From Pseudochryseolinea flava (GTDB taxonomy: Bacteria > Bacteroidota > Bacteroidia > Cytophagales > Cyclobacteriaceae), in contig NZ_QMFY01000003.1 in NCBI RefSeq assembly GCF_003286915.1, positions 310,001-374,000 on the forward strand: a DNA stretch of 64,000 bases, written 5' to 3'. This document shows positions 34,744-44,205 of this stretch, piece after piece (positions within the stretch are counted from its first letter, which is position 1; every line of letters starts with the position of its first letter). A program made the position numbers and the translations under genes. The notes under the pieces were generated by a model, which had not been told where the DNA came from, did no database searches, and worked only from the letters and a program-made list of their open reading frames with translations.

Positions 34744-35868
34744 CTAAACATACTGATTCAGCATTACTGGCATTACCAGCATCAAAATATCCTCGCTTGC
34801 ATCTTTTTCTGCAGGCAGGATAACACCAGCCTTATTAGGTGCCGACATGGTCAATTTGATTTTATCTGAATCCAGGTTTGTCAACATTTCAATGAGGAAC
34901 TTCGCATTGAATCCGATCTCAATATCCTCCCCTTCGTGCTCACATGATAAGCGCTCATTTGCTTCGTTCGAGAAATCAAGATCTTCTGCTGAAATTTGAA
35001 GTTCACTGCCCGTAATTTTCAAACGAACTTGATGTGTCGTTTTATTCGCGTAGATCGAAATACGCTTTAACGCACCGAGTAGATCGTTACGCTCGATTTT
35101 CATCTGAATGTTGTTGCCGCTAGGAATGACGTTGTCGTAATCAGGGAAACGCTCGTCGATGAGACGACAGATCATTTTGATGTTTCCGAACTTGAAGAAC
35201 GCGTTCGACATGTTGAAGTTTACGCTTACATCCGTATTGTCCGAAGGAAGCGTCGCTTTCAATAAATTAAGCGCCTTGCGTGGAACGATGATCGAGTTGC
35301 CGTTATCAGATTTAACATCTGTTCTTCTATAGCGTACCAAACGGTGACCGTCTGTCGCTACGAAGGTCGTGTTCTTATCGCCAAGGTTCACGTATACCCC
35401 CGTCATTGCAGGACGAAGTTCGTCGTTGCTTGTAGCAAAAATCGTATTGTTGATGGCTCTTGAAAGAACCTCTGTAGAAATTTCAGCAGTGAAGTCGTTA
35501 GAAACTGAAGGAACTTTAGGGAAGTCCGTTGCATTTTCTCCGGAAAGCTTATATCGACCGTTATCAGAAATAATCTCCACACTGTAGGTAGACTCATCGA
35601 TGGAGAACGTTACCGGCTGCTCCGGGAGGTTCTTTAAAGTATCGAGGAGAATTCTTGCCGGAACAGCAATGCTACCCTTTTCTTTCGATTCTACTTGAAT
35701 ATCAGTGATAATCGATGTTTGAAGGTCTGACGCAGTTACCGTCAAACTACCTTTCTCAAGCTCAAATAGAAAGTTTTCCAGAATGGGTACCACAGGATTT
35801 GTAGTGATCACGCCATTAATGTTAGAAAGTTGCTTAAGCAGGTAAGCAGAATTAACGATGAACTTCAT
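34744..35868 (-). CDS. dnaN: DNA polymerase III subunit beta (sliding clamp)
   Basis: Ring-forming processivity clamp of the replicative polymerase. 374 aa from ATG 35868 with the classical start MKFIVNSAYLLKQL; an in-frame upstream start (35928) adds a segment foreign to the family. Three clamp domains of about 120 residues each follow, with LTVTASDLQTSI, RPAMTGVYVNL and FLIEMLTNLDSDKIKL. The C-terminus ends LVMPVMLNQYV, the normal clamp end. It is the last gene of a run that begins with gldA, unlike the common dnaA-dnaN arrangement. TAACTTTA (35907-35914) upstream is a possible own promoter. Confidence 0.96.
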   Translation of the reverse strand: MKFIVNSAYLLKQLSNINGVITTNPVVPILENFLFELEKGSLTVTASDLQTSIITDIQVESKEKGSIAVPARILLDTLKNLPEQPVTFSIDESTYSVEIISDNGRYKLSGENATDFPKVPSVSNDFTAEISTEVLSRAINNTIFATSNDELRPAMTGVYVNLGDKNTTFVATDGHRLVRYRRTDVKSDNGNSIIVPRKALNLLKATLPSDNTDVSVNFNMSNAFFKFGNIKMICRLIDERFPDYDNVIPSGNNIQMKIERNDLLGALKRISIYANKTTHQVRLKITGSELQISAEDLDFSNEANERLSCEHEGEDIEIGFNAKFLIEMLTNLDSDKIKLTMSAPNKAGVILPAEKDASEDILMLVMPVMLNQYV

Positions 35869-35906
35869 TCTTGAAAAAGTAATTTGTGGTTGATATAAAG
35901 CGGCGG

Positions 35907-35914
35907 TAAAGTTA
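35907..35914 (-). promoter_or_regulatory. possible dnaN promoter -7 element
   Basis: TAACTTTA on the minus strand is one base away from the Bacteroidota TAnnTTTG box, about 39 bp before the dnaN ATG. No clear -33 TTG is present, so this is tentative. Confidence 0.3.
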
Positions 35915-35972
35915 TAAAGAAAACCCAAAAATAAAATCGGGGTCTAAATGTGCGAAAAAGCTTTAAAACAGG

Positions 35973-36902
35973 CTACTGTCCCTTGAAAAAATCTTTTGAA
36001 TGCACGATTTCAGCTACTTTTCGACGGTCAAAAAACGCCCAGTCTTTTTCATCAATGAGGCCCGCATAGCCTTCTGGACCGTATGGATAAAAGCTCAAGG
36101 AATGCTTTCTATCACCGATATCACTGATAGTCAGCGTTTGGAGTGGCTTCAGTAAAAGCAAACTATCCAATGAAGGGTCCTTTGAAAGGTATTGATCAAC
36201 GGTTAACAAGGATACGGCATCCAAATAGGTATTAAGCTTCGCGGTGTCTACTGGGTTTACACCAATCAAGTTCACCTGAAAATCTTTCATTTCAATCGAA
36301 AAATTATTCCCCTCATTACCTGGAAAATTGGTAACCAAGCGCTGAAAGTTTTGCCAGTTAAAATCAAATACGCGGGTGGTACGCCATCCGCCAACCGGAT
36401 TTTCAAAGATTCCCGAAACATATACGCGATATCCTGGGATGACCATGTAGTAGACCTTCTTGTCGCTCTCGGATGCGAAATAAGCTTGCGTCTTGGCAGG
36501 ATTTCCACCCGCCAAAAAGGTTGTCAAAACGGTAGCACCAGCGTGCATGGAAACCTTCACACCACTGACCTGCAGTTGTTCATAGATCGAATCGTTCATC
36601 GCGCTCGAGACAGGCCTGCGAGGTTCGGCTGCCATCATTGTCGCAAAGAGCAAGTCAATCATTTCTCCATTTGCGTTGTAAATGTCGTTTACTTTCCAGC
36701 GCCCGCCGTCTGTGGTAAGCACAACGGTATCGCTACCCTGCAGGAGCATTACCTTATCAACGGTCTTCAGATCGTATTTCTTAAAATGATCTTTTTCAAC
36801 CACCCGCTTCACATCGCGCATATTCATCCACATCATACCCGCAGTCGCTATTGCGAGAACAATCAGCAAGATCAGTCTTTGTTTATTTTTTTTCTCTTGC
36901 AT
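35973..36902 (-). CDS. DUF4340 domain-containing protein
   Basis: Membrane-anchored extracytoplasmic protein of 309 aa. The N-terminal anchor (about 10-27, LILLIVLAIATAGMMWM) is followed by a DUF4340 domain: VDKVMLLQGSDTVVLTTDGGRWKV, VSGVKVSMHAG and VYYMVIPGYRVYVSGIFENPVGGWRTTRVFDFNW. DUF4340 proteins are usually found next to GldG-like ABC components, as here, where the ATG is 2 bp after the gldG stop. It is probably a partner of the GldAFG transporter complex; the exact role is unknown. Confidence 0.88.
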   Translation of the reverse strand: MQEKKNKQRLILLIVLAIATAGMMWMNMRDVKRVVEKDHFKKYDLKTVDKVMLLQGSDTVVLTTDGGRWKVNDIYNANGEMIDLLFATMMAAEPRRPVSSAMNDSIYEQLQVSGVKVSMHAGATVLTTFLAGGNPAKTQAYFASESDKKVYYMVIPGYRVYVSGIFENPVGGWRTTRVFDFNWQNFQRLVTNFPGNEGNNFSIEMKDFQVNLIGVNPVDTAKLNTYLDAVSLLTVDQYLSKDPSLDSLLLLKPLQTLTISDIGDRKHSLSFYPYGPEGYAGLIDEKDWAFFDRRKVAEIVHSKDFFKGQ

Positions 36903-36904
36903 GA

Positions 36905-38587
36905 CTAAAAGCTAGCGTAACGTTTCTTTCGCCAATATGCGCGTAACAGTCCATAACCAACAATCAACAACACGGGCAACCCAAGGTTAATCAGTTGCCA
37001 GGTAAATTTATCGGCAGCAATTTTCTCACGATCCAATGGGCGGATCATCACCTGTTTACTTCTGGTTTGGATCAAGCCATCCTCCTCGGTTAGCCACATC
37101 ATCGCGTTCATCAATAGATCTTTGTTGGCAAACGTGTAGTTTGTAAATGGATCGAATCCCAACGCCTGAGGTTGATTACTTCTCGGGTTAATTTCGTTGC
37201 GTGCAATATCTCCATCTGCAATCACAATTAACCGGGTATGCTTTCCATCATCAATATGTGTTTGCTTCGACATTCCCTCTGGAAGAAATCTATTTTTATA
37301 GAGCGACGTAAATTTTCCCTCCAACAAACATCCCACCATCATACTACCCTGATTAAAATCCTTCGGATCATACTTCCGAAGGTCGTTTACATTGACAGGA
37401 ACCGGCGCAGTGAGTTTACGCGTGGCGGGCGTTGTCCATAGCAGTGGCGTTTTGCGAATACCAGCAGCTTTAACAGTGTCAATCGTGTTAGCAAATCTTA
37501 GAATGGTCGCATCAAGATTTCTTGTAACCGGATGTTCCGCATAGCGATTGACCAAAGGAAAAAACGGCCAGTTCATCAATTGAAATTTCGACTTGCCATT
37601 TACCTGTCCGGTGACGACAGGATAAAACGCCGCACTTTGATCTTGCACCAGGTCAGGATTGATTCGCACGCCATACCTAAAAAACTGATCATCGAGATTT
37701 AGGTCGTAAGGAAGGGCGAGGTATTCAGGGCGCGAAGCATTTTCCATCGACGCTTCCAGGCGATCAATTAAAAACATAACCTTGCCACCACCCATGATGT
37801 ATTGGTCGAGATGATATTTTTCCGTTGGAGAAAATGGCTTTGTTGGTTTCGCTATAACCAGCGCGCTGTATTCGGACAGTTTCTTCGATTCAGAAAGATT
37901 TACCTTGAACACATCGAACGACTGAAGAAGTTCATTATTAAAACTGGCCACATCCAAACTATCGAGTTCATCGTGACCAACCACAAGTCCAATGCGTTTG
38001 CGTTCTGTTTTACTGAGTCGTTCAATCGCACTCACCAATTCAAATTCAATTCCCTCAATAGATTGATTAATCTCTTCGTCAGGCGATGCTGCCTTATTTC
38101 CTTTTAACAGCGTGATTCCTGTTTCTGCTCCACCAAAATAAACGATCACGCCAGGGAAGATAATTTTCTCTTTTCGTTGTCCATCTTTTGTATCAATCAC
38201 ATTGGTCGGCTGAATACCGCGACGAGCAAGCTCAGCCATAAATTCGCTTTGAGCCTTTTTTCCTACAGCCGCCGATGGATTGACGAGCGCATAGTGCACC
38301 TTTCTATCCGAATACACCTCAAACTCACGTAACGTTTCAAGTATCGCCTTTTGAAAACGCTTAAATCCTGCGTTCATATCACCCTCGAGATACACTTCAA
38401 CATGTACATCGTCATCGAGGTTTTCAAGAATCTCTTTCGTTTTATCTTTAATGAGATATCGATTTTCTTCTGTGAGGTCGATGCGGAAAAAATAATTTGA
38501 CGCAATCAAATTAATCAGCACAACCACGAGTATGGCGTTGCCAAACCAAAGGAAGTCACCCAGCTGTTTACTCTTCCAGTTCACCAT
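36905..38587 (-). CDS. gldG: gliding-motility ABC transporter component GldG
   Basis: Predicted extracytoplasmic substrate-binding/auxiliary part of the GldAFG ABC transporter, needed for gliding and linked protein secretion in Flavobacterium. 560 aa from ATG 38587, which overlaps the gldF stop in the sequence ATGGTGA; longer starts are rejected. TM1 (about 10-32), then ABC_transp_aux-type domain with RIDLTEENRYLIKDKTKEIL, VHVEVYLEGD, RIGLVVGHDELD and GGGKVMFLIDRLEA; TM2 near the C-terminus (about 530-550, LINLGLPVLLIVGYGLL) and a basic tail. Translationally coupled with gldF. Confidence 0.92.
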   Translation of the reverse strand: MVNWKSKQLGDFLWFGNAILVVVLINLIASNYFFRIDLTEENRYLIKDKTKEILENLDDDVHVEVYLEGDMNAGFKRFQKAILETLREFEVYSDRKVHYALVNPSAAVGKKAQSEFMAELARRGIQPTNVIDTKDGQRKEKIIFPGVIVYFGGAETGITLLKGNKAASPDEEINQSIEGIEFELVSAIERLSKTERKRIGLVVGHDELDSLDVASFNNELLQSFDVFKVNLSESKKLSEYSALVIAKPTKPFSPTEKYHLDQYIMGGGKVMFLIDRLEASMENASRPEYLALPYDLNLDDQFFRYGVRINPDLVQDQSAAFYPVVTGQVNGKSKFQLMNWPFFPLVNRYAEHPVTRNLDATILRFANTIDTVKAAGIRKTPLLWTTPATRKLTAPVPVNVNDLRKYDPKDFNQGSMMVGCLLEGKFTSLYKNRFLPEGMSKQTHIDDGKHTRLIVIADGDIARNEINPRSNQPQALGFDPFTNYTFANKDLLMNAMMWLTEEDGLIQTRSKQVMIRPLDREKIAADKFTWQLINLGLPVLLIVGYGLLRAYWRKKRYASF

Positions 38588-39309
38588 TGTCTGCTCCCCA
38601 AGGTTAGTCGTGTACATGACAACAGCAAAAAGATGACACTCAAGAAATACAAGATATCGCGGCTGTCGATTAATCCTTTGCTCATGGATTCGTAATGAAA
38701 GTTCAATCCCAATTGCTTCACGAGGAATGCATTGTCTGCCGTTGCAATTAACGCTGACAATGAATCAAAGCCTGTAAAAAGAATGAAGCATAGGAAGGCG
38801 GCAACGATGAAAGCAATGATCTGATTGGGCGTAATCGAGGAAGCAAAGATACCGGCGGCACAAAACACCGCAGCTAACAAAGCAAGTCCGATATACGACC
38901 CCATAATACCGGGCGTATCGATATTTCCTACGGGGTTCCCCAATTGATAGATTGAGAAGTAATAAAGAATCGTCGGAACCAACGCGAAGAGCACCAGAAT
39001 GAAACACGCAAAAAATTTACCCAGCAAAATCTGCCAATCACTCAGCGGTTTGGTCAGCAACAGTTCCATTGTGCCGCCCTTCTTTTCTTCTGCAAAGCTT
39101 CGCATGGTGATGGCCGGCACAAGGAAAATAAACACAAACGGTCCGAGTGTGAACAAGGTATCCATTTGTGCGTAACCGCTATCCGGTACTGCTGTCTCGG
39201 GGAACACCCACATAAGCAAGCCGATGCCGGTAAGAAACACACCGATGACGATATACGCGATCAGTGAATTAAGGAAGCTATTGAATTCTTTAAAAAGGAC
39301 CTGAACCAT
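38581..39309 (-). CDS. gldF: gliding-motility ABC transporter permease GldF
   Basis: Integral membrane permease (ABC-2 type), 242 aa, six predicted helices. Marks: LFKEFNSFLNSLIAYIVIGVFL at the N-terminus, FVFIFLVPAITMRSFAEEKKGGTMELLLTKPLSDWQILLGK (read in short blocks; the EEKKxGTxELLLTxP signature of this family) and a C-terminal helix FLSVIFLLLSC. It forms the channel of GldAFG with the ATPase GldA. It sits 35 bp after gldA and overlaps gldG by 7 bp. Confidence 0.93.
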   Translation of the reverse strand: MVQVLFKEFNSFLNSLIAYIVIGVFLTGIGLLMWVFPETAVPDSGYAQMDTLFTLGPFVFIFLVPAITMRSFAEEKKGGTMELLLTKPLSDWQILLGKFFACFILVLFALVPTILYYFSIYQLGNPVGNIDTPGIMGSYIGLALLAAVFCAAGIFASSITPNQIIAFIVAAFLCFILFTGFDSLSALIATADNAFLVKQLGLNFHYESMSKGLIDSRDILYFLSVIFLLLSCTRLTLGSRQW

Positions 39310-39344
39310 GGTGCTAAGGTGGGCGCAAATAACAGATTTTTTTT

Positions 39345-40274
39345 CTAATGCTCTACACCTTCGGTTTGAGTCAATGAACGGAAAACGTGTTCCAGTGACT
39401 GCTCCTCGATGCGAAGACCGACCAACGACAAGTTTTTATCGGCCGCTAACCTGAAAATCTCAGCGCGAAGATCTGCACCTTGTGAAACCGAAATCTTAAA
39501 CGTTGTTGGCGAAATTTTTTCGACATTTTTAACGCCAGTCAATCCGTCAAAAACCTCCACCGACGTTTCACTACCGAATTCCGCTACAAGAACAACTGTA
39601 TCCGCACTCGCGCTGAGCATCGCAGCAAGGCTACTGTCGGCCACGATTTGTCCCTTGTTGATCACGACAACGCGATCACATAACGCCTGCACTTCTTGCA
39701 TAATGTGCGTAGAGAAGATGACCGTCTTATTCGCACTGATCGTTTTAATTAAATTACGAATTTCCACAAGCTGGTTCGGATCCAATCCTGAAGTGGGCTC
39801 GTCCAATATCAGTACTTGTGGATCGTGAATAAGGGCTTGCGCTAATCCTACCCGTTGACGATATCCTTTTGAAAGCGTTTCGATCTTCTTGTTTTGTTCG
39901 CGGGTAAGACCACAAATGTCTACCATCTCCGCCACGCGTTTTTTTAATGTACTACCACCAATACCATACAGTTTTCCGACGAACGAAAGATACTCGTGAA
40001 CATACAAGTCGAGATACAGGGGATTGTGCTCAGGCAGGTAGCCCGTAATTTGTTTGACGGCCATTGGATTTTCGGAAACCTTGTGACCACCTACCGTCAC
40101 CTCTCCTGCCGTCGGCGATACATATCCGGTAGCAATTTTCATTGTCGTGGATTTCCCGGCGCCATTGGGTCCAAGAAAACCGACAATCTCTCCGGGCGAA
40201 ACCGAAAATGAGATATGGTTGACAGCTTTTTGCTGCCCATATATTTTAATAAGATCTTGAACGACAAGCGACAT
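39345..40274 (-). CDS. gldA: gliding-motility ABC transporter ATP-binding protein GldA
   Basis: ATPase of the GldAFG transporter, 309 aa from ATG 40274 (the 45 extra residues of a longer frame are not protein-like). Walker A GPNGAGKST (about 35-43), Q-loop GYLPEHNPLY, signature LSKGYRQRVGLAQAL, Walker B VLILDEPTSGLDP, H-switch IFSTHIMQ. The C-terminal ABC-2 accessory domain (about 215-309) is normal. Opens the gldA-gldF-gldG-DUF4340-dnaN run. In Flavobacterium johnsoniae gldA is unlinked from gldFG; here they are contiguous. Confidence 0.94.
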   Translation of the reverse strand: MSLVVQDLIKIYGQQKAVNHISFSVSPGEIVGFLGPNGAGKSTTMKIATGYVSPTAGEVTVGGHKVSENPMAVKQITGYLPEHNPLYLDLYVHEYLSFVGKLYGIGGSTLKKRVAEMVDICGLTREQNKKIETLSKGYRQRVGLAQALIHDPQVLILDEPTSGLDPNQLVEIRNLIKTISANKTVIFSTHIMQEVQALCDRVVVINKGQIVADSSLAAMLSASADTVVLVAEFGSETSVEVFDGLTGVKNVEKISPTTFKISVSQGADLRAEIFRLAADKNLSLVGLRIEEQSLEHVFRSLTQTEGVEH

Positions 40275-40309
40275 CGATACTGTTAATGATATGTTAAAGA
40301 GGGCCCAAA

Positions 40310-40366
40310 GTTCAAAGTTTTTGTCCAAGAAACCGAAAGTTTGGACTTTAAAAACAATCTTTGAAC
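40310..40366. repeat. imperfect hairpin in the gldA / thioredoxin divergent spacer
   Basis: GTTCAAAG (40310-40317) pairs with CTTTGAAC (40359-40366), with inner pairing TTTTTGTCC to GGAC-ttt-AAAAAC. Only a few unpaired bases interrupt the stem. Its place, between divergent starts, suggests an operator; unproved. Confidence 0.45.
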
Positions 40367-40449
40367 GAAAACATGTTACAAACGATCCGACTGGCTTATT
40401 AATTGCCATTGAATCGAAAAGCTTAATTTTGAACGGAATTTTTAATGAT

Positions 40450-41913
40450 ATGCGTAGCTATTTTTTTGCGTTTTTCTTTTTCATAACCATCGTCAGCCTA
40501 GCACAGAACAAAGCCTATAATCTCCAATTTAAGGTTGATGGCTGGAAAGACACCACCGTCTATCTAGGTCACTATTACAGTGAAAGCACCTACTTGCGCG
40601 ATACGGCGCGTATCAACGGTCAAGGTGAATTTTTCTTCGATGGCAAGAAGACACTCGACCGAGGCGTATACTTTCTCGTGCTCAACAAGGTGAAGATGTT
40701 TGAATTTGTAGTCGGCCAGGATAAAGACTTTAAGCTGGAAACGAACTCGGCCAATTACGTTAAGGACATGAAAGTGACCGGCGATATAGATAACCAACTT
40801 TTCTTTGCCAATTGGCGAACAAGCATGGCCCTTCAAGAAGAGGCCGATCCATTCACTAAAATTCTAAAGGATAGCACCACCGCTGCAGACAAACGTAACG
40901 CCGCCCGCGAACAAGTAAACAAAATCCGTGAAAAATTACTCGTTCAACAACGCGACATCATTTCAAAACACCCTACAACAACATCGGCAATACTTTTTAA
41001 GTCAAGTCAAGAAGTAGTTGTGCCGGATCCTCCGAAACTTCCAAATGGAAAAACTGATTCTACATTTCAGCTACGCTGGTACCGCGCGCATTTCTTCGAT
41101 AACTTCAACCTAGCCGATGATGCACTGATTCGGATGCCACAACCTGTCTACAGCCAAAAACTGAATGAGTATCTCGATAAACTTTATATTCCACAGGCTG
41201 ATACTTTGATCAAAGCGATCGATAAACTCGTCTCCGTCGCGAAGAAGAATCAAGAAACGTACAAGTACACGGTGTTCACGTTGATGCGGAAATTCCAAGA
41301 ACCAGAAATCATGGGTCTCGATGCGGTGTATGTTGACATCTATGATAAGTATGTGGCCACTGGCGAAATGGACTTTTGGATGAATGATTCACATAAAAAG
41401 AATGTGAAAGAGTATGCTGAAAGACTTCGCACAAGCTTAATTGGAAAAGTAGGCGCCAACTTGGTCATGCAAGATTTAAATCTGCAACCCAAATCATTGC
41501 ACGCCATGAAAAATCGATTTACAATTTTATTTATTTACGATCCTGATTGCGGCCATTGCAAGAAAGAAACGCCAAAGTTGGTATCGTTCTTTGAGCAAAA
41601 TAAAACAAAGTATGATGTTGGCGTGTATGCCGTTTGCCTCGATTCTTCACTGGTTAAAATGAAGAAGTACATTACCGAGATGAAGCTGGGAGGTTTTACG
41701 AACGTAAATGGTCCACGTACCTATACAAAACCCTATAACCAACTTTATGATGCTGTTACTACGCCATCGATGTTTATTCTCGATGAAAACAAAAAGATCA
41801 TTGGAAAGAAATTTCCGACTGAGAACCTTGAAAATTTTTTCGCAAACTATGTGAAGTATCATCCGGCTAGCGCGCCAAAACCCGGAGGCGGCACCAAACC
41901 GAAAGGATCATAG
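40450..41913 (+). CDS. exported DUF4369/thioredoxin-fold protein (TlpA-like), copy 1
   Basis: Periplasmic thiol-disulfide protein of 487 aa from ATG 40450. Signal peptide 1-19 (FFAFFFFITIVSLAQ). DUF4369 domain (about 22-110; YNLQFKVDGWKDTTVYLGHYY in part, KKTLDRGVYFLVL), a helical DUF5106-like middle (about 120-330), and a thioredoxin domain (about 340-470) with the redox centre CGHC at 367-370 and the cis-Pro loop TTPSMFILDENKKIIGKKF. It probably reduces or isomerises periplasmic disulfides. A close tandem copy follows 59 bp later. The C-terminus ends in a Pro/Gly/Lys tail. Confidence 0.9.
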   Translation: MRSYFFAFFFFITIVSLAQNKAYNLQFKVDGWKDTTVYLGHYYSESTYLRDTARINGQGEFFFDGKKTLDRGVYFLVLNKVKMFEFVVGQDKDFKLETNSANYVKDMKVTGDIDNQLFFANWRTSMALQEEADPFTKILKDSTTAADKRNAAREQVNKIREKLLVQQRDIISKHPTTTSAILFKSSQEVVVPDPPKLPNGKTDSTFQLRWYRAHFFDNFNLADDALIRMPQPVYSQKLNEYLDKLYIPQADTLIKAIDKLVSVAKKNQETYKYTVFTLMRKFQEPEIMGLDAVYVDIYDKYVATGEMDFWMNDSHKKNVKEYAERLRTSLIGKVGANLVMQDLNLQPKSLHAMKNRFTILFIYDPDCGHCKKETPKLVSFFEQNKTKYDVGVYAVCLDSSLVKMKKYITEMKLGGFTNVNGPRTYTKPYNQLYDAVTTPSMFILDENKKIIGKKFPTENLENFFANYVKYHPASAPKPGGGTKPKGS

Positions 41914-41972
41914 TAAAACATAAAGTTACGTCGTCTTCCAAGAGCACGACGCACATTAAATGCACCTAAACA

Positions 41973-43434
41973 ATGTACCGTTATCCTCTCATTTTCTTTT
42001 TGCTGCTTTCCGTCGTAAGCCAAGCACAAAACAAGTTGGCGTATAACATTCAGTTTAAAGTTGCTGGATGGAAAGACACTACAGTGTACCTCGCACATTA
42101 CTATGGCGAAAGCAATTGGATCCGCGATACTGCACATGTAAACAGTAAAGGAGAATTCAATTTTGATGGTAAAAAAACATTAGACCGCGGCGTGTACATG
42201 TTAGCGTTGAACAACACGAAGATCTTCGAATTTGTTGTTGGTCAAAATAAGTACTTCAAATTGGAAACCGCCGCAGACAGTCTCGTGCAGCACATGAAGG
42301 TGACCGGCGACGTGGACAACAAACTTTTCTTCGAACATTGGATTAAAAGTCTGACACTCCAAAAAGAGGCTGCACCTTATTCCAAGATATTGAACGATAG
42401 TACTGCCTATCGGGATAAACGCAAAGATGCCGGCGAACGTCTCAGTAAGATACAAGAGAAGCTGCGCGATTATCAAAAGGCCATCATCGCCAAACATCCT
42501 GAAACTACCACTGCTATTTTATTTAAGTCTGGTATGGATGTAGCCATTCCCGCGCCACCCAAACTTGCCAATGGCAGAACCGATTCAACTTTTCAACTCC
42601 GCTGGTACCGCGCGCACTTCTTCGACAATCTGAATCTTGCAGATGATGCCCTTGTCAGAATGCCCGAACCCGTGTATAGTAAAAAACTGAATGAGTATCT
42701 CGACAAGCTTTATATTCCACAAGCCGATACACTGATACGGGCTATCGATAAGCTCGTGGCTGTCGCTAAAAAAAATCGCGAGACATATAAGTATTTCATA
42801 TTCACATTAATGCGGAAGTTCCAAGAGCCGGAGATCATGGGACTCGACGCCGTTTATGTCGATATCTACGACAAATATGTTGCTACCGGCGAGATGGATT
42901 TCTGGATGAACGAATCCCATAAAAAGAACGTAAAGGAATATGCTGAGCGCCTGCGCACAAGTTTGATTGGAAAGACCGGTGCTAACTTGGTGATGCAGGA
43001 TTTGAACAATCAACCGAAGTCGCTGCATGCTATGAAAAATAAATACACGATACTTTACATTTATGATCCAGCATGCAGTCATTGCAAGAAGGAGACACCA
43101 AAGCTCGTGACGTTTCTTGATCGTAACAAAAGCAAGGTTTGACGTTGGCGTATATGCCGTATGTGCTGATTCGTCTTTGGTCAACATGAAGAAGTATATC
43201 ACAGACATGAAAATGACTGCCTTTACCAATGTGAATGGTCCGCGTACTTACACCAAGCCCTATAGCCAACTCTACGATGCGCTGCTAACCCCGTCGATGT
43301 TCATCCTCGACGATCAGAAAAAAATCATTGGTAAGAAGTTTCCGGTCGATAACCTGGAGAATTTCTTTGTGAACTACGAAAAGTTTCATACCGCTCAAGG
43401 TGTGAAAGGCGTGGAGAGCACGCCCAATCGTTAG
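41973..43434 (+). pseudogene. DUF4369/thioredoxin-fold protein, copy 2, disrupted by one extra base
   Basis: Tandem paralogue of the preceding gene, very similar from the signal peptide (YPLIFFLLLSVVSQAQ) through DUF4369 and DUF5106 to the redox site CSHC. Frame 1 runs to a premature TGA at 43140-43142, just after NKSK. Comparing copy 1 (NKTKYDVGVYAVC) shows that removing one G of GG at 43136-43137 restores NKSK-FDVGVYAVC and the rest of the domain up to TAG 43434, including the cis-Pro loop LTPSMFILDD. As written, the product would be 389 aa with the CxxC but without half of the thioredoxin fold. It may be a pseudogene or a sequencing error. Confidence 0.88.
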
Positions 43435-43620
43435 CTTAATCGGACAATTCATAGTTCGATAATGAACAGCGCAACATAGCCCGACAGCTCAAAAAGCCCC
43501 AAATAATTAAAATTTGCCGGCTGTAACTTTTTGGCACTTTTTTCAGTCTTAGATGCAACTATTAACCAATAGTGAAGTATCTACTGTATGTTACGTATCA
43601 TCTGTTAAACCAAAAATCGT

Positions 43621-44088
43621 ATGGCCTTTTTTGACAAACTGCTAGGAAAGAAAAAACCGGAATTGAAGGCAAAGTGCCCGATTACGCGGGAACCGATCGA
43701 AAATGGGTTCGGATACTTACTGACTACATCACAGATTGTGGCTTCCAAAAAATATTGGGACATGATCATGACTGAGCCGGAAACAATGTCATACACCGTA
43801 TCTCACTTCAAGAACATCTCGAGTGGTACGCAAATGAGAAATATGATCTTCGAAAAATACAGCACCATCGATAAGCCGTGGATGATATCAGATTCATGCA
43901 TTAATCTTTTCGAAAATGTTGATAAGAAGGAAGCTCGTGAAAACGCCCGCAAGTGGTGGGCTAACGCAGGCAACTTCACCCCTGAATCTTCAGGACCCGC
44001 TGTCCAAACCGTCGACAACCAAACTTTTCAAAACTGGAAAGACTACGCTGTCATGGAAGCTGGACGCAACCGGATTGTACTTCAGTAG
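43621..44088 (+). CDS. conserved cytoplasmic protein of unknown function (155 aa)
   Basis: Family not recognised. No signal peptide or membrane helix. The N-terminus is basic (FFDKLLGKKKPELKAK), followed by CPITREPIENGFGYLLTT, which resembles the entry of a small treble-clef or zinc-type fold but has only one Cys here, plus a second single Cys (SDSCINLF) around residue 96. The rest is mixed helix with many aromatic residues (SKKYWDMIM, ARKWWANAG). It stands alone and is followed by a good terminator at 44122-44162. Confidence 0.72.
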   Translation: MAFFDKLLGKKKPELKAKCPITREPIENGFGYLLTTSQIVASKKYWDMIMTEPETMSYTVSHFKNISSGTQMRNMIFEKYSTIDKPWMISDSCINLFENVDKKEARENARKWWANAGNFTPESSGPAVQTVDNQTFQNWKDYAVMEAGRNRIVLQ

Positions 44089-44121
44089 GAAGTATTTTTA
44101 TATAAGTTAGTTTAGGTTAGT

Positions 44122-44162
44122 GAAAGCCTCATGGATATGCACGTGGGGCTTTCCTGTTTTTA
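44122..44162 (+). terminator. intrinsic terminator
   Basis: 12-bp stem with two G-T pairs (arms 44122-44133 and 44142-44153, loop of 8) followed by CTGTTTTTT. It lies 33 bp past the stop of the 155-aa gene. Confidence 0.8.
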
Positions 44163-44205
44163 AGCGATTAATGTGCCGGCAGGGAATGTTCTGCGAACGC
44201 AACGA

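Noticed and set aside
36351-36908. 185-aa plus-strand frame opposite DUF4340
   Set aside because: Antisense shadow without domains.
43130-43142. Programmed frameshifting in the second thioredoxin paralogue
   Set aside because: The paralogue reads through without any shift; an inserted G explains the difference.
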